A DNA stretch of 64,000 nucleotides from Pseudomonas sp. GOM6 (GCF_029537485.1 NZ_JARPUS010000009.1:62001-126000), one strand, 5' to 3'. Positions 7,971 to 19,121 are shown, counted from the first letter of the stretch. Notes: generated from the letters alone by a model not told the origin. Made by a program: numbers and translations.

Positions 7971-8852
7971 TCAAGGCAAGCAGCGTTGTTCGTCCAGCAG
8001 GGCCATGAAGGCTTTGGCTGCGTTGGACAGGGTTCGTTCCTTATGCAGGATGTAGCCCAGCTGACGGCGCAGTTGAATCCCGGGTAGCGGCAGGCGCTCA
8101 ACCTGCTCGTCGAGCATGGTGCGTGGCAGTACGCTCCAGGCCAGGCCGATGGAAACCATCATCTTGATGGTTTCCAGGTAGTTGGTGCTCATGCCGATGT
8201 TCGGTGTCAGCTCCTGGGCTTCGAACAGGCGGCGCACGATGTGGTGGGTGAAGGTGTTGTCGCCGGGGAACACGGCCGGGTGCTGGGCGACGTCGGCCAG
8301 GCTGATGGCTGGCATGCGTGCCAGTGGGTGCTCGGGTGCGGCGACGAAGTCCAGGGGATCATCCCACACGGGTACGGCCCTCACCGGCTCGCGGGCTTCC
8401 GGTGCCAGGGTGATCACGGCCAGCTCGGCGCGGCCGTGCAGGACTTCCTCATAAGCCACTTCCGAGTCGAGAAACTGGATGTCCAGTGCCACCTGTGGGT
8501 GGGCACGGGTAAAGGCGCGCAGCAACGGGGGCAGCCGGTGCAGGCCGATGTGGTGGCTGGTGGCCAGGGTCAGTCGGCCGGAAATCTCGCCGCTGAGGTT
8601 GGTCAGGGCGCGTCGGGTGTCGTCCAGCACGTTGAGGATCTGGTAGGCGCGTGGCAGCAGGGCACGGCCGGCCTCGGTGAGGCTCACTTCGCGGCCGAGG
8701 CGATCGAACAGGCGCACCTTGAGTTGCTGCTCCAGCCCGGCGATGCGTTTGCTCACTGCTGGCTGGGTCAGGTGCAGGCGCTCGGCGGCCTCCGAGAAGC
8801 TGCCGACTTCGGCGATGGCGATGAAAGCGTTGAGGTTGGCGAGGTCCATCAT
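7971..8852 (-). CDS. LysR-type transcriptional regulator divergent from leuC
   Basis: 293 residues. N-terminal winged HTH at about 4-62 with the LysR signature FSEAAERLHLTQPAVSKRIAGLEQQL, then a co-inducer domain from about 90 to 290. The divergent position next to leuC, with an LTTR-type dyad in the shared 176-base gap, is the classical arrangement for a regulator that controls its neighbour and itself. I recall the same arrangement in P. aeruginosa. The ligand is unknown; a leucine-pathway intermediate such as isopropylmalate is a reasonable guess but is not shown by the sequence. Confidence 0.9.
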   Translation of the reverse strand: MMDLANLNAFIAIAEVGSFSEAAERLHLTQPAVSKRIAGLEQQLKVRLFDRLGREVSLTEAGRALLPRAYQILNVLDDTRRALTNLSGEISGRLTLATSHHIGLHRLPPLLRAFTRAHPQVALDIQFLDSEVAYEEVLHGRAELAVITLAPEAREPVRAVPVWDDPLDFVAAPEHPLARMPAISLADVAQHPAVFPGDNTFTHHIVRRLFEAQELTPNIGMSTNYLETIKMMVSIGLAWSVLPRTMLDEQVERLPLPGIQLRRQLGYILHKERTLSNAAKAFMALLDEQRCLP

Positions 8853-8899
8853 GCGTTGGCTCGATCTGAACGGCGGGAGTGGCCAGCCTAATGGCTTTG

Positions 8900-8916
8900 G
8901 ATTCCTCTGTGGAATC
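8900..8916. promoter_or_regulatory. LysR-type operator candidate upstream of leuC
   Basis: GATTCC-TCTGT-GGAATC is a perfect six-base inverted repeat. Within it, T at 8902 and A at 8914 satisfy the T-N11-A rule for LysR-family boxes. It sits 48 bases from the regulator start and 113 bases from leuC. An A/T-rich stretch (8919-8950) that could hold the leuC promoter follows immediately. Confidence 0.6.
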
Positions 8917-9028
8917 TTTTGAATAAAAAATATGAATTGGAGTTATTTGAGCGAAATCCTTAGCATCTCCTCATCGGTAGAAGGGCTATAGACCCTTCGC
9001 CTCCTGAACCGCTGATGAGGATTGTTCA

Positions 9029-10456
9029 ATGGCCGGCAAGACGCTCTACGACAAGCTCTGGGACATGCACGAGGTGAAGCGCCGCGACGATGGTTCGTCG
9101 CTGATCTACATCGATCGGCAGATCCTCCACGAAGTGACCTCGCCGCAGGCCTTCGAGGGCTTGCGTCTGGCCGGGCGCAAGCCGTGGCGCATCGACGCCA
9201 ACATCGCTACGCCGGATCACAACGTGCCGACCACCAAGGCCGAGCGCCAGGGTGGCCTGGAGTCGATTGCCGACGAAGTCTCGCGCATCCAGGTACAGAC
9301 CCTGGACGAGAATTGCGATGACTTTGGCATCCTCGAGTTCAAGATGAACGACGTGCGCCAGGGTATCGTCCACGTGGTCGGTCCGGAGCAAGGGGCTACC
9401 TTGCCGGGCATGACCGTGGTCTGCGGCGACTCGCACACCTCCACCCACGGTGCCTTCGGTGCCCTGGCTCACGGCATCGGCACCTCCGAGGTCGAGCACG
9501 TGCTTGCCACCCAGTGCCTGGTGGCCAAGAAGATGAAGAACATGCAGGTGCGCGTCGAGGGCAAGCTGCCGTTCGGCGTCACTGCCAAGGACATCGTCCT
9601 GGCTGTGATCGGCAAGATCGGCACCGCCGGTGGCAATGGTCATGCGCTGGAGTTCGCCGGCAGTGCCATTCGTGACCTGTCGCTGGAAGGGCGCATGACC
9701 ATCTGCAACATGTCCATCGAGGCCGGTGCTCGGGTCGGAATGGTGGCGGTGGACGAGAAGACCATCGAGTACGTGCGCAACCGTCCGTTTGCCCCGAAAG
9801 GTGCAGACTGGGATCTGGCTGTCGAGCAGTGGAAAGGTCTGGTGTCGGACGCCGATGCTCACTTCGACACCATCGTCGAACTGCGCGCCGAAGACATCAA
9901 GCCGCAGGTCAGCTGGGGCACTTCGCCGGAGATGGTTCTGGCCGTCGACGAAAATGTGCCGGATCCGGCCGCCGAGACCGACCCGGTCAAGCGCGACTCC
10001 ATCGTCCGCGCGCTCAAATACATGGGCCTGAACGCCAATCAGGCGATCACCGATATCCAGCTTGATCGCGTGTTCATCGGCTCCTGCACCAACTCGCGTA
10101 TCGAAGACCTGCGCGCCGCCGCCGAGGTGGCCAAGGGGCGCAAGGTCGCGGCTACCGTCAAGCAGGCGCTGGTGGTGCCGGGTTCCGGTCTGGTCAAGGC
10201 GCAGGCCGAGCAGGAAGGCCTGGACAAGATTTTCATCGAGGCTGGCTTTGAGTGGCGCGAGCCGGGCTGCTCCATGTGCCTGGCGATGAACCCGGACAAG
10301 CTGGGTAGCGGCGAGCATTGTGCGTCCACTTCCAACCGCAACTTCGAAGGCCGTCAGGGCGCGGGTGGTCGTACCCACCTGGTCAGCCCGGCCATGGCTG
10401 CCGCTGCGGCGGTGACCGGTCGTTTCATTGATGTGCGCGAATTGATCCAGGCCTGA
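9029..10456 (+). CDS. leuC: 3-isopropylmalate dehydratase large subunit
   Basis: 475 residues. With LeuD it isomerises 2-isopropylmalate to 3-isopropylmalate in leucine synthesis. The aconitase fold is intact: [22 protein letters not shown] near 130-155 and the three 4Fe-4S ligands Cys353 (GSCTNSR), Cys414 and Cys417 (CSMC). It is the first gene of leuCDB, separated from leuD by 11 bases. Control is probably by the divergent LysR protein. There is no obvious leucine-rich leader peptide upstream, so enterobacterial-type attenuation is not evident. Confidence 0.98.
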   Translation: MAGKTLYDKLWDMHEVKRRDDGSSLIYIDRQILHEVTSPQAFEGLRLAGRKPWRIDANIATPDHNVPTTKAERQGGLESIADEVSRIQVQTLDENCDDFGILEFKMNDVRQGIVHVVGPEQGATLPGMTVVCGDSHTSTHGAFGALAHGIGTSEVEHVLATQCLVAKKMKNMQVRVEGKLPFGVTAKDIVLAVIGKIGTAGGNGHALEFAGSAIRDLSLEGRMTICNMSIEAGARVGMVAVDEKTIEYVRNRPFAPKGADWDLAVEQWKGLVSDADAHFDTIVELRAEDIKPQVSWGTSPEMVLAVDENVPDPAAETDPVKRDSIVRALKYMGLNANQAITDIQLDRVFIGSCTNSRIEDLRAAAEVAKGRKVAATVKQALVVPGSGLVKAQAEQEGLDKIFIEAGFEWREPGCSMCLAMNPDKLGSGEHCASTSNRNFEGRQGAGGRTHLVSPAMAAAAAVTGRFIDVRELIQA

Positions 10457-10467
10457 GGAATAGACAG

Positions 10468-11115
10468 ATGAAAGCCTTTACCCAACATACCGGCCTGGTT
10501 TGCCCGCTCGATCGCGCCAACGTCGACACCGACCAGATCATTCCCAAGCAGTTTCTCAAGTCGATCAAGCGCACCGGCTTCGGCCCGAACCTGTTCGACG
10601 AGTGGCGCTACCTGGATGTCGGTCAGCCGAATCAGGACTGCTCGGGTCGCCCGATCAACAAGGATTTCGTGCTGAACTTCCCGCGCTACCAGGGCGCCAG
10701 CGTGCTGCTGGCCCGCGAGAACTTCGGTTGCGGCTCCTCCCGCGAGCATGCACCCTGGGCGCTGGACGAGTACGGCTTCCGCACGGTGATCGCGCCGAGC
10801 TTTGCCGACATCTTCTTCAACAACAGTTTCAAGAACGGCCTGCTGCCCATCATCCTCAAGGATGAAGAAATGGATGAGCTGTTCGCCCAGTGCGAGGCGA
10901 CCGAGGGCTATCAGTTGACTGTTGACCTCGAGGCGCAGACCGTAACCCGCCCGGACGGCAAGCAATACAGCTTCGAGGTGGACGCCTTCCGCAAGCACTG
11001 CCTGCTCAATGGTCTGGACGACATCGGCCTGACCCTGCAGGACGCCGAGGCAATCAAGGCCTTCGAGAGCAAACATCAGCAGAGCAGCCCGTGGCTGTTC
11101 GGCGCCATCAAGTAA
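10468..11115 (+). CDS. leuD: 3-isopropylmalate dehydratase small subunit
   Basis: 215 residues. Swivelling domain of the LeuCD heterodimer. Signatures include [17 protein letters not shown] near the N-terminus and the substrate-binding loop [16 protein letters not shown] around 84-99. The length is typical of the proteobacterial form. It follows leuC by 11 bases with its own ribosome site (GAGGAA). A 92-base gap with a palindromic element separates it from leuB. Confidence 0.97.
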   Translation: MKAFTQHTGLVCPLDRANVDTDQIIPKQFLKSIKRTGFGPNLFDEWRYLDVGQPNQDCSGRPINKDFVLNFPRYQGASVLLARENFGCGSSREHAPWALDEYGFRTVIAPSFADIFFNNSFKNGLLPIILKDEEMDELFAQCEATEGYQLTVDLEAQTVTRPDGKQYSFEVDAFRKHCLLNGLDDIGLTLQDAEAIKAFESKHQQSSPWLFGAIK

Positions 11116-11123
11116 TTCGTAGT

Positions 11124-11151
11124 CTGGGTTAGGCCGCAGGCCGTAACCCAG
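11124..11151. repeat. Palindromic element between leuD and leuB
   Basis: CTGGGTTA-GGCC-GCA-GGCC-GTAACCCAG folds into a 12-base-pair stem with one bulged G. The GGGTTA...TAACCC core is like short dispersed palindromes common in this Pseudomonas branch. A second hairpin, CCCGGC...GCCGGG, follows at about 11162-11181. Neither is followed by a T-run, so I do not call a terminator; they may set the leuCD to leuB expression ratio or protect mRNA. Confidence 0.6.
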
Positions 11152-11207
11152 CGGACAGAGGCCCGGCGGGCAAAGTGCCGGGTCTTGCTGAATAAATGAG
11201 GAATGTA

Positions 11208-12290
<1,083 letters not shown>

Positions 12291-12346
12291 TCTTTCCAGC
12301 CCCGCCGGAATCGTGCCGGCAGGCTGTTTATATAGGTGTAGTCGTT

Positions 12347-13459
12347 ATGAAACGTGTAGGTCTGATCGGTTGGCGCGGTATGGTCGGTTCCGTGCTCATG
12401 CAGCGCATGCTGGAAGAGCGTGACTTCGACCTGATCGAGCCGGTGTTCTTCACCACCTCCAATGTCGGCGGCCAGGGGCCGGCGATTGGCAAGGACATTG
12501 CCCCGCTGAAGGACGCCTACAGCATTGACGAGCTGAAAGGCCTGGATGTGATCCTGACCTGTCAGGGTGGCGACTACACCAATGAAGTCTTCCCCAAGCT
12601 GCGCGAAGCCGGCTGGAATGGCTACTGGATCGATGCGGCTTCCAGCCTGCGCATGGCCGATGACTCGGTCATTGTGCTCGATCCGGTCAACCGCAAGGTG
12701 ATCGACCAGTCGCTGGATGCCGGCACCAAAAACTACATTGGCGGCAACTGCACCGTCAGCCTGATGCTGATGGCGTTGGGTGGTCTGTACGAGGCTGGTC
12801 TGGTCGAGTGGATGAGCGCCATGACCTACCAGGCGGCCTCCGGCGCTGGTGCGCAAAACATGCGCGAGCTGATCAAGCAGATGGGCGCGATCAACGCCTC
12901 CGTGGCCGACGATCTGGTCAACCCGGCCAGCGCCATCCTCGACATCGACCGCAAGGTGGCTGAAACCATGCGTGGCGAAGCCTTCCCGGTCGACAACTTC
13001 GGTGTGCCGCTGGCCGGCAGTTTGATCCCCTACATCGACAAGGAACTGCCCAATGGTCAGAGCCGTGAAGAGTGGAAGGGGCAGGCCGAAACCAACAAGA
13101 TCCTCGGCCGCTTCAAGAGCCCGATCCCGGTCGACGGCCTGTGTGTGCGCATCGGTGCTATGCGTTGCCATAGCCAGGCACTGACCATCAAGCTGAACAA
13201 GGATGTGCCGATGGGTGACATCGAAGGCTTGATCAGTCAGCACAATCCCTGGGTCAAACTGGTGCCGAACACTCGCGAAGCCAGCATTCGTGAGCTCGGT
13301 CCGACTGCCGTTACCGGCACCCTGAGCGTGCCGGTCGGGCGTCTGCGCAAGCTCAACATGGGCTCGCAGTATCTGGGCGCCTTCACTGTCGGTGATCAGC
13401 TGCTGTGGGGTGCGGCCGAACCGCTGCGCCGCATGCTGCGTATCCTGTTGGAGCGCTGA
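12347..13459 (+). CDS. asd: Aspartate-beta-semialdehyde dehydrogenase
   Basis: 370 residues. NADPH-dependent reduction of aspartyl phosphate to aspartate semialdehyde, the branch point for Lys/DAP, Met and Thr. The N-terminus [18 protein letters not shown] holds the nucleotide-binding loop. The catalytic Cys is Cys135 in [10 protein letters not shown], and the substrate-binding His is in [14 protein letters not shown]. The length and the GWRGMVGS form place it with the enteric-type Asd. It is 56 bases after leuB and is closed by a strong terminator. Confidence 0.97.
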   Translation: MKRVGLIGWRGMVGSVLMQRMLEERDFDLIEPVFFTTSNVGGQGPAIGKDIAPLKDAYSIDELKGLDVILTCQGGDYTNEVFPKLREAGWNGYWIDAASSLRMADDSVIVLDPVNRKVIDQSLDAGTKNYIGGNCTVSLMLMALGGLYEAGLVEWMSAMTYQAASGAGAQNMRELIKQMGAINASVADDLVNPASAILDIDRKVAETMRGEAFPVDNFGVPLAGSLIPYIDKELPNGQSREEWKGQAETNKILGRFKSPIPVDGLCVRIGAMRCHSQALTIKLNKDVPMGDIEGLISQHNPWVKLVPNTREASIRELGPTAVTGTLSVPVGRLRKLNMGSQYLGAFTVGDQLLWGAAEPLRRMLRILLER

Positions 13460-13476
13460 TCGCACTAGCGGTGCTC

Positions 13477-13512
13477 AAAGGGCCGGTCCATGACCGGCCC
13501 TTTTCGTTTTTC
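13477..13512 (+). terminator. Rho-independent terminator after asd
   Basis: AAAGGGCCGGTC pairs with GACCGGCCCTTT around a CAT loop, a 12-base-pair stem, followed by TTTTCGTTTTT. It ends the leuCDB-asd segment. Confidence 0.92.
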
Positions 13513-13566
13513 TGGGTCGGCAGTTAAAGTGCCGGGTCGATGGGTTTACTTAGGCAAGGCGTTGTG

Positions 13567-14571
13567 ATGACCAAAAGCTTCAATGTGGCCGTTGTCGGTG
13601 CTACCGGTACGGTAGGTGAAACGCTGGTCCAGGTGCTGGAGGAGCGGGAGTTTCCGGTGGCGAACCTGCACCTGCTGGCGGGCAGTGCTTCCTCCGGTCA
13701 GTCTGTTGCCTTCCGTGGCATGAATCTGCGTGTGCGCGAACTGGCAGGCTTCGATTTTTCCCAAGTGCAGTTGGTGTTCTTTGCGGCGGGTGAGTCGGTC
13801 AGTCGCGAGCACGCGCCGCGTGCGCAAGCTGCGGGCTGTTCGCTGATCGATCTCAGTGGCGTACTCGATGGGGCGTTGCCAGTCGTGCCGGAGGCCAATG
13901 CCGACGTGTTGGCGACGCTGTCGGCGCCATATCTGTTGTGCAGTCCTGCGCCGGTCGCCACTGCTCTGGCTGCTGTGCTGGCGCCGCTGCGAACAGCTCT
14001 GCAGATGCACAAGGTCACTGTGCTGGCAGCTCTGGCGGTTTCCCAGTTCGGTCGCGAGGGTGTCGCTGAGTTGGCGCGGCAGACCACGGAGTTACTCAAT
14101 ATGCGTCCCTTGGAGCCGCAGTTGTTTGACCGGCAGATCGCCTTCAATGTCCTGGCTCAGGCAGGTGTCGTTGGGGAGAGCGGTCATGCTCTGCTGGAGC
14201 AGCGCATTGCACGTGAGCTGAAAGTACTGCTGGGTATCGAGGGGCTGAAAGTTGCAGTCAGCTGTTGCCTGGCCCCGGTGTTCTTTGGTGATAGCCTGGC
14301 CGTTACTGTGGATACAGAGTGCACTGTGGATCTCAAGCAGGTTGCAGGGGTGCTGGATCAGCAGGCTGGTTTGGAGTTGGTCGAGGCGGGGGATTATCCG
14401 AGCGTCGTGGGGGATGCGGTGGGCCAGGATGAACTGTATGTTGGCCGCTTGCGTGGCGGGATGGACGATCCGGCGGAGCTCAATTTGTGGATTGCGTCAG
14501 ATAATGCGCGAAAAGGCTCTGCGCTCAATGCTGTGCAAATTGGTGAGTTGTTGATAAAACACTATCTGTAA
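13567..14571 (+). CDS. usg: Asd-like protein of the USG-1 type, probably not catalytic
   Basis: 334 residues from ATG 13567 (GTG three bases earlier is an alternative; AAGG lies upstream). Semialdehyde-dehydrogenase fold with the nucleotide loop VAVVGATGTVGETLV and a DLSGV strand. The place of the catalytic NPNC motif reads LLCSPAPVATAL; in my alignment the nucleophile position is occupied by Pro rather than Cys, so the dehydrogenase reaction is unlikely. In E. coli the homologue usg lies next to truA in the same gene string, as it does here apart from fimV. Role unknown. Confidence 0.85.
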   Translation: MTKSFNVAVVGATGTVGETLVQVLEEREFPVANLHLLAGSASSGQSVAFRGMNLRVRELAGFDFSQVQLVFFAAGESVSREHAPRAQAAGCSLIDLSGVLDGALPVVPEANADVLATLSAPYLLCSPAPVATALAAVLAPLRTALQMHKVTVLAALAVSQFGREGVAELARQTTELLNMRPLEPQLFDRQIAFNVLAQAGVVGESGHALLEQRIARELKVLLGIEGLKVAVSCCLAPVFFGDSLAVTVDTECTVDLKQVAGVLDQQAGLELVEAGDYPSVVGDAVGQDELYVGRLRGGMDDPAELNLWIASDNARKGSALNAVQIGELLIKHYL

Positions 14572-14724
14572 AAGATACTTAGCCCCAAATTTGAAGAATT
14601 TTTCTAGCTTGGCAATACTGGTTTGGTAGTTCGCTGACGGGGAGCCGCCGCAGGGTGGTGCAGGCAGTGCGCTTCAAAATCCTCTCGTCTAACGAGAAAA
14701 AAAGATAAAACAAGGGATTACGCT

Positions 14725-17472
14725 ATGGTTCGGGTTCGCAAACTGGTACTGGCTATTGCGGCAGCATCCGCACTGACTTCCGGTACAGCACACGCACTGG
14801 GGCTGGGGGAAATCGACCTGCAGTCCTCGCTGAGCCAGCCTCTGGTTGCGGAGATCGAGCTGCTCGAAGTGCGTGATCTGGCATCGACCGAGGTGATTCC
14901 GACCCTGGCTTCGCCCGAAGAGTTCAACAAGGCTGGCGTCGATCGCCAGTATTTCCTCACAGATCTCAAGTTCACTCCGGTGATCAAGCCCAACGGCAGG
15001 AGCGTGATTCGCATCACCTCGACCAAGCCGGTGCGCGAGCCTTACCTGAATTTCCTGGTCGAAGTGCTGTGGCCAAACGGCCGTCTGCTGCGCGAATACA
15101 CCCTGCTGCTGGATCCGCCTCTTTATAGCCCGCAGCCAGTGACTGCTCCGCGCATGCCTGTGGCGGCTGCTCCGGTCCCTCGCCCGGTAACCGCTCCGGC
15201 GCCGCGTCCCGCCGCTCCGGTGGTGAGCGCGCCTAGCCGTCCGGCTGCGCCGAGTGCTCCGGCTGCTAGCAGGATCGACGGCGATCAGTACAAGACCACT
15301 TCCAGCGACACGCTGTGGGAGATTGCTCAGCGCAGTCGTCAGGGCGGTAGCGTGCATCAGGCCATGCTGGCCATCCAGGACCTCAACCCTAACGCGTTTC
15401 TCGATGGCAACATCAATCGCTTGAAGAGTGGCCAGGTGCTGCGTCTGCCTACGGACGAGCAGATCAAGAGTCGCAGCCAGGCGGAGGCCATCGCCCAGGT
15501 CACCGAACAGAACAATGCCTGGCGTGAAGGACGCAGCGTGGCGGCAGGCTCGCGCCAGCTCGATGCGACCAAGCGCTCGAGTGCAGGCGCAGCCCCAGCC
15601 ACGACCGAGGTCAAGGACAGTCTGAAACTGGTTTCTGCCGAGACAGGCAAGGCAACTGCTGGCAGCGACACGGCTAAAGGTGACAGCAAGGCGCTCAGTG
15701 ACCAGCTGGCTGTTACTAAGGAAAGCCTGGATTCCAGCCGACGTGAGAATGAAGAACTCAAGGGGCGCGTGGGCGACCTGCAAGGTCAGCTGGATAAACT
15801 CCAACGTCTGATTGAGCTGAAAGACAACCAGTTGGCCAAGTTGCAGGCCGATCTGGCCAAGCAGGGCGCTGCCACTCCTGCGGCACCTGTCCCGGCAGCT
15901 AGCCCGGAAAGTAAGCCTGCCGAGGTCAATGCTCCTGCTGTAGAGAGCAAGCCTGTGGAAGCAGCCCCGGTGGAAAGTAAACCGGCGACCACGGACTTCA
16001 ATTACAGCGAGGAAGCAGCCCCAAAGACCGAGCCGGCTAAGCCGGCTGTCGAAGCGCCTGCGGCCAAGCCAGTAGTGCCGGCTCCCAAACCGGAAGCAGC
16101 CAAGCCGACACCGGCCAAGCCTACCACTCCGGCACCTCAACCTGAGCCTCAAAGCTTCATTGATGAGCTGCTGGGCAACCCTATGTTGCTTGGCGCCGTC
16201 GGTGGTGGTGCTCTGCTGGTCCTGCTGATCGGTCTGATGGTGCTGTCGCGCCGCAACGCCATGAAAGAAGCTGAGCTGCAAGAAAGCCTGGATGTCGATG
16301 AGGCAGGCAGTTTTGCCAGCGACATGGATCTGCCGGATGACAGCTTTGCCGGTTTGGACGATGCGTCCGATGCGACCCAGGTGCGCGAACAGGCTGATGA
16401 GCGCGTTGCGCCGCAAACAGCCGATGCGCTGGGGGAGGCCGATATCTACATTGCTTACGGCAAGTTCACTCAGGCGGCAGAGCTGCTGCACAATGCCATC
16501 AACGACGAGCCGCAGCGTAGCGATCTTCGCCTCAAGCTGATGGAAGTGTATGCCGAACTAGGCGATCGCGATGGCTTTGCCCGTCAGGAGCAGGAGCTGC
16601 GTGAAATTGGCGGCTCCGCGGGTGCGGTCGATCAGCTTAAGGCCAAGTACCCAACCATGGCAGCTGCCGCTGTTGCAGGCGGTTTGGCCGCTGCAGCCGC
16701 TGCTGACGATGATCTGGGTGACTTCAGTCTCGACGATCTGGCTCTCGATGAACCTGCTGCTGCGACCAAGCCAGCAGAGGATCTGGATGACTCTTTCGAT
16801 CTGAGTCTGGATGATCTTGATGTCAATCTCGATGAGCCGGCTGCCTCTGCTCCGGCAGCAGAAGCGACTCTCGACGAGCTTGAGCTGGATGCAGGACTGG
16901 ATTTTGAAACCCCGGCCAGCGAGGCTCCGACCAGCAGCGAGATGGACTTCGATCTCGATCTAGGTGGTGAAGCCGTTGACTCGACGCTGTCCCTGGAAGA
17001 TGACCTGGCTGATTTCAGTCTGGATCTGGAGTCCGAGAGCAAGCCGACAGAGTCCGAGGAAGGTTTCATGCTTAGCCTGGATGACGAGCCGACAGCGCCG
17101 AGTGCCGAGGGTGATCTGAGCATGCCGTCCGATTTCGATTTGTCTCTGGCTGACGAAACTCCTGCGGCGGACAGTTTTGCTGCGCAACTGGATGAGGTTT
17201 CCGCTGAACTGGATGAGTTGAGCGGCTCTCTGGATGATGAGTTGCCCGCTGCTCAGCCGGAAGCCGCTGTGCCTGCGACAGGGCTGGATGTGGATGACGA
17301 TTTCGACTTCCTTTCGGGTACTGATGAGACGGCTACCAAGCTGGATCTGGCGCGTGCCTATATCGATATGGGTGACAGTGAAGGCGCCCGTGACATTCTG
17401 GATGAGGTTATCGCTGAAGGTAGCGAAGGCCAGCAGCAGGAAGCTCGCGAGCTGATCTCTAAACTGAGCTGA
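14725..17472 (+). CDS. fimV: FimV, peptidoglycan-binding hub protein of type IV pili and polar localisation
   Basis: 915 residues. A signal peptide ending TAHA at residue 24 is followed by the FimV N-terminal domain (25-132), a Pro/Ala linker, a LysM domain at about 186-243, a coiled coil (about 330-380), a second Pro/Ala linker, one membrane helix at about 489-508 (GGGALLVLLIGLMVLS), and a long, very acidic cytoplasmic part. A TPR-like unit near 570-620 and the terminal FimV motif (869-915, DLARAYIDMGDSEGARDILDEV) are clear. In Pseudomonas FimV is needed for type IV pilus assembly and twitching and for activating the cyclase CyaB. Acidic repeats with DDL/LDL dominate residues 660-850. Confidence 0.96.
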   Translation: MVRVRKLVLAIAAASALTSGTAHALGLGEIDLQSSLSQPLVAEIELLEVRDLASTEVIPTLASPEEFNKAGVDRQYFLTDLKFTPVIKPNGRSVIRITSTKPVREPYLNFLVEVLWPNGRLLREYTLLLDPPLYSPQPVTAPRMPVAAAPVPRPVTAPAPRPAAPVVSAPSRPAAPSAPAASRIDGDQYKTTSSDTLWEIAQRSRQGGSVHQAMLAIQDLNPNAFLDGNINRLKSGQVLRLPTDEQIKSRSQAEAIAQVTEQNNAWREGRSVAAGSRQLDATKRSSAGAAPATTEVKDSLKLVSAETGKATAGSDTAKGDSKALSDQLAVTKESLDSSRRENEELKGRVGDLQGQLDKLQRLIELKDNQLAKLQADLAKQGAATPAAPVPAASPESKPAEVNAPAVESKPVEAAPVESKPATTDFNYSEEAAPKTEPAKPAVEAPAAKPVVPAPKPEAAKPTPAKPTTPAPQPEPQSFIDELLGNPMLLGAVGGGALLVLLIGLMVLSRRNAMKEAELQESLDVDEAGSFASDMDLPDDSFAGLDDASDATQVREQADERVAPQTADALGEADIYIAYGKFTQAAELLHNAINDEPQRSDLRLKLMEVYAELGDRDGFARQEQELREIGGSAGAVDQLKAKYPTMAAAAVAGGLAAAAAADDDLGDFSLDDLALDEPAAATKPAEDLDDSFDLSLDDLDVNLDEPAASAPAAEATLDELELDAGLDFETPASEAPTSSEMDFDLDLGGEAVDSTLSLEDDLADFSLDLESESKPTESEEGFMLSLDDEPTAPSAEGDLSMPSDFDLSLADETPAADSFAAQLDEVSAELDELSGSLDDELPAAQPEAAVPATGLDVDDDFDFLSGTDETATKLDLARAYIDMGDSEGARDILDEVIAEGSEGQQQEARELISKLS

Positions 17473-17475
17473 TTC

Positions 17476-18333
17476 ATGTCCCAGGCAATACCATCAGCGG
17501 CGGCCGAAATGGCCGCCGCTGGCGTTTTCAGAATAGCCCTCGGTGTCGAGTACAAGGGCTCTCGTTATCGTGGCTGGCAGCGCCAGGAGAATGGTGTGCC
17601 TACTGTTCAGGGCATGCTGGAGAAGGCGTTATCGGAAGTGGCGAACGAGCCCGTCAACCTGATGTGTGCGGGGCGTACCGATGCGGGTGTGCATGCCAGT
17701 GGCCAGGTGGTGCACTTCGATACGGTGGTTGAGCGCCCGCTCAAGGCTTGGGTCATGGGTAGCAACGCCAATCTGCCGGCCGATATCAGCGTGACCTGGG
17801 CCAAGGTCATGCCGGCGGACTTTCATGCGAGGTTCAAGGCTTGCGCGCGGCGTTATCGCTACGTGATCTACAACGATCCGGTGCGGCCTGCGCATCTGGC
17901 CGAAGAAGTGACCTGGAACCATCGTCCGCTGGATATAGCGCGCATGCGGGAGGCCGCGTCTCATCTGGTGGGGACTCACGACTTTACCTCGTTCCGTGCC
18001 GTGCAGTGCCAGGCCAAGTCGCCGATCAAGACGGTTCATCATCTGCAACTGATCGAGCATGGCCGTTTTATCGTCATGGATGTGCGTGCCAATGCTTTCC
18101 TGCACCACATGGTGCGCAACTTTGCCGGTGTGCTGATGACTATCGGTGCCGGAGAGCGTGAGCCGGGCTGGGTGCTTGACGCGCTGGCGGCACGCGACCG
18201 CAGGGCCGGCGGAGTAACGGCGCATCCCTACGGCCTGTATCTGGTGCAGGTGGAATATCCGCCCGAGTTCGAGCTGCCTCAGCGTTATCTGGGGCCACAT
18301 TTTCTCTCCGCCCTGCCGCAGTCCTTCGGCTGA
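17476..18333 (+). CDS. truA: tRNA pseudouridine(38-40) synthase
   Basis: 285 residues. Isomerises uridines 38-40 in the anticodon stem-loop of many tRNAs. The catalytic Asp is Asp69 in CAGRTDAGVHASGQVVHFD. Other signatures are YKGSRYRGWQRQ, the FHARF loop, and DFTSFRA. The start lies four bases after the fimV stop. The first 16 residues (Ala/Met-rich) are longer than in many TruA proteins, so an internal start such as GTG/Met further on cannot be excluded, but the upstream ATG is the one next to the stop. Probably co-transcribed with fimV. Confidence 0.95.
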   Translation: MSQAIPSAAAEMAAAGVFRIALGVEYKGSRYRGWQRQENGVPTVQGMLEKALSEVANEPVNLMCAGRTDAGVHASGQVVHFDTVVERPLKAWVMGSNANLPADISVTWAKVMPADFHARFKACARRYRYVIYNDPVRPAHLAEEVTWNHRPLDIARMREAASHLVGTHDFTSFRAVQCQAKSPIKTVHHLQLIEHGRFIVMDVRANAFLHHMVRNFAGVLMTIGAGEREPGWVLDALAARDRRAGGVTAHPYGLYLVQVEYPPEFELPQRYLGPHFLSALPQSFG

Positions 18334-18387
18334 AACTGCCGGCAGCCTTTGCTACCATCGGTTTTATTTGTTGAAGGTGCCTTCACG

Positions 18388-19008
18388 TTGACAGCTGTTC
18401 GCGTCAAGATCTGCGGAATAACCCGTGTCGAGGATGCTCTGGTGGCTGCGTCTGCCGGAGCCGACGCCATTGGTTTTGTCTTCTATGCAAAGAGTCCGCG
18501 CGCCGTTGATGTCGAGCAGGCTGAAGCGATCATTGCTGCTCTGCCGCCGTTCGTGACCACGGTGGGGTTGTTCGTCAACATGGCGCGCGATGAGCTGCAA
18601 GGTGTTCTTTCCCGTGTGCCTCTGGATCTCCTGCAGTTTCACGGTGATGAATCCGTAACCCAGTGCGAAGGTTTTGGTCGTCCCTATATCAAGGCGTTAC
18701 GGGTTAAGCCTGGCGACGATATCGCCGCACGTGTGAATGAGTACCCAAGCGCCAGCGGAGTTTTGCTGGACACTTATGTCGAAGGTGTCCCGGGCGGAAC
18801 GGGGGAGGCTTTCGACTGGTCTCTGGTGCCAACGGGGCTGAACAAGCCGGTCATTCTCGCCGGTGGTTTGCAGCCCGGGAATGTTGCCGAAGCCGTGCGG
18901 CAGTTACGCCCTTATGCCGTGGATGTCAGTGGTGGTGTCGAGGCGAGCAAGGGCATCAAGGATGCACAGAAGATCGCTGCCTTCATTCAGGCCGCGCGTG
19001 GCGTTTGA
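18388..19008 (+). CDS. trpF: Phosphoribosylanthranilate isomerase
   Basis: 206 residues. Amadori rearrangement of phosphoribosylanthranilate in tryptophan synthesis. I chose TTG 18388 because GAAGGTG lies eight bases upstream and the protein then begins directly with the TIM-barrel strand [10 protein letters not shown], giving the standard length. VKICGIT holds the catalytic Cys, and the catalytic Asp lies in [14 protein letters not shown] and the phosphate-binding ILAGGL and DVSGGVE are present. trpF here is separate from the other trp genes, as usual in pseudomonads. Confidence 0.95.
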   Translation: MTAVRVKICGITRVEDALVAASAGADAIGFVFYAKSPRAVDVEQAEAIIAALPPFVTTVGLFVNMARDELQGVLSRVPLDLLQFHGDESVTQCEGFGRPYIKALRVKPGDDIAARVNEYPSASGVLLDTYVEGVPGGTGEAFDWSLVPTGLNKPVILAGGLQPGNVAEAVRQLRPYAVDVSGGVEASKGIKDAQKIAAFIQAARGV

Positions 19009-19121
19009 TGTGACGGCGACCCCCCGCCTGCCGTCCATAAGCCATTGTGCCCGGGCCGGTTCTCGACGGGCTTGAGTCAGATTTGCCGGGGCAGTGTCCC
19101 GAACAGCTACGGAGAATAAGC

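Noticed and set aside
9026..10378. 450-codon minus-strand ORF opposite leuC
   Set aside because: leuC is complete with all Fe-S cysteines; the reverse frame is an open shadow.
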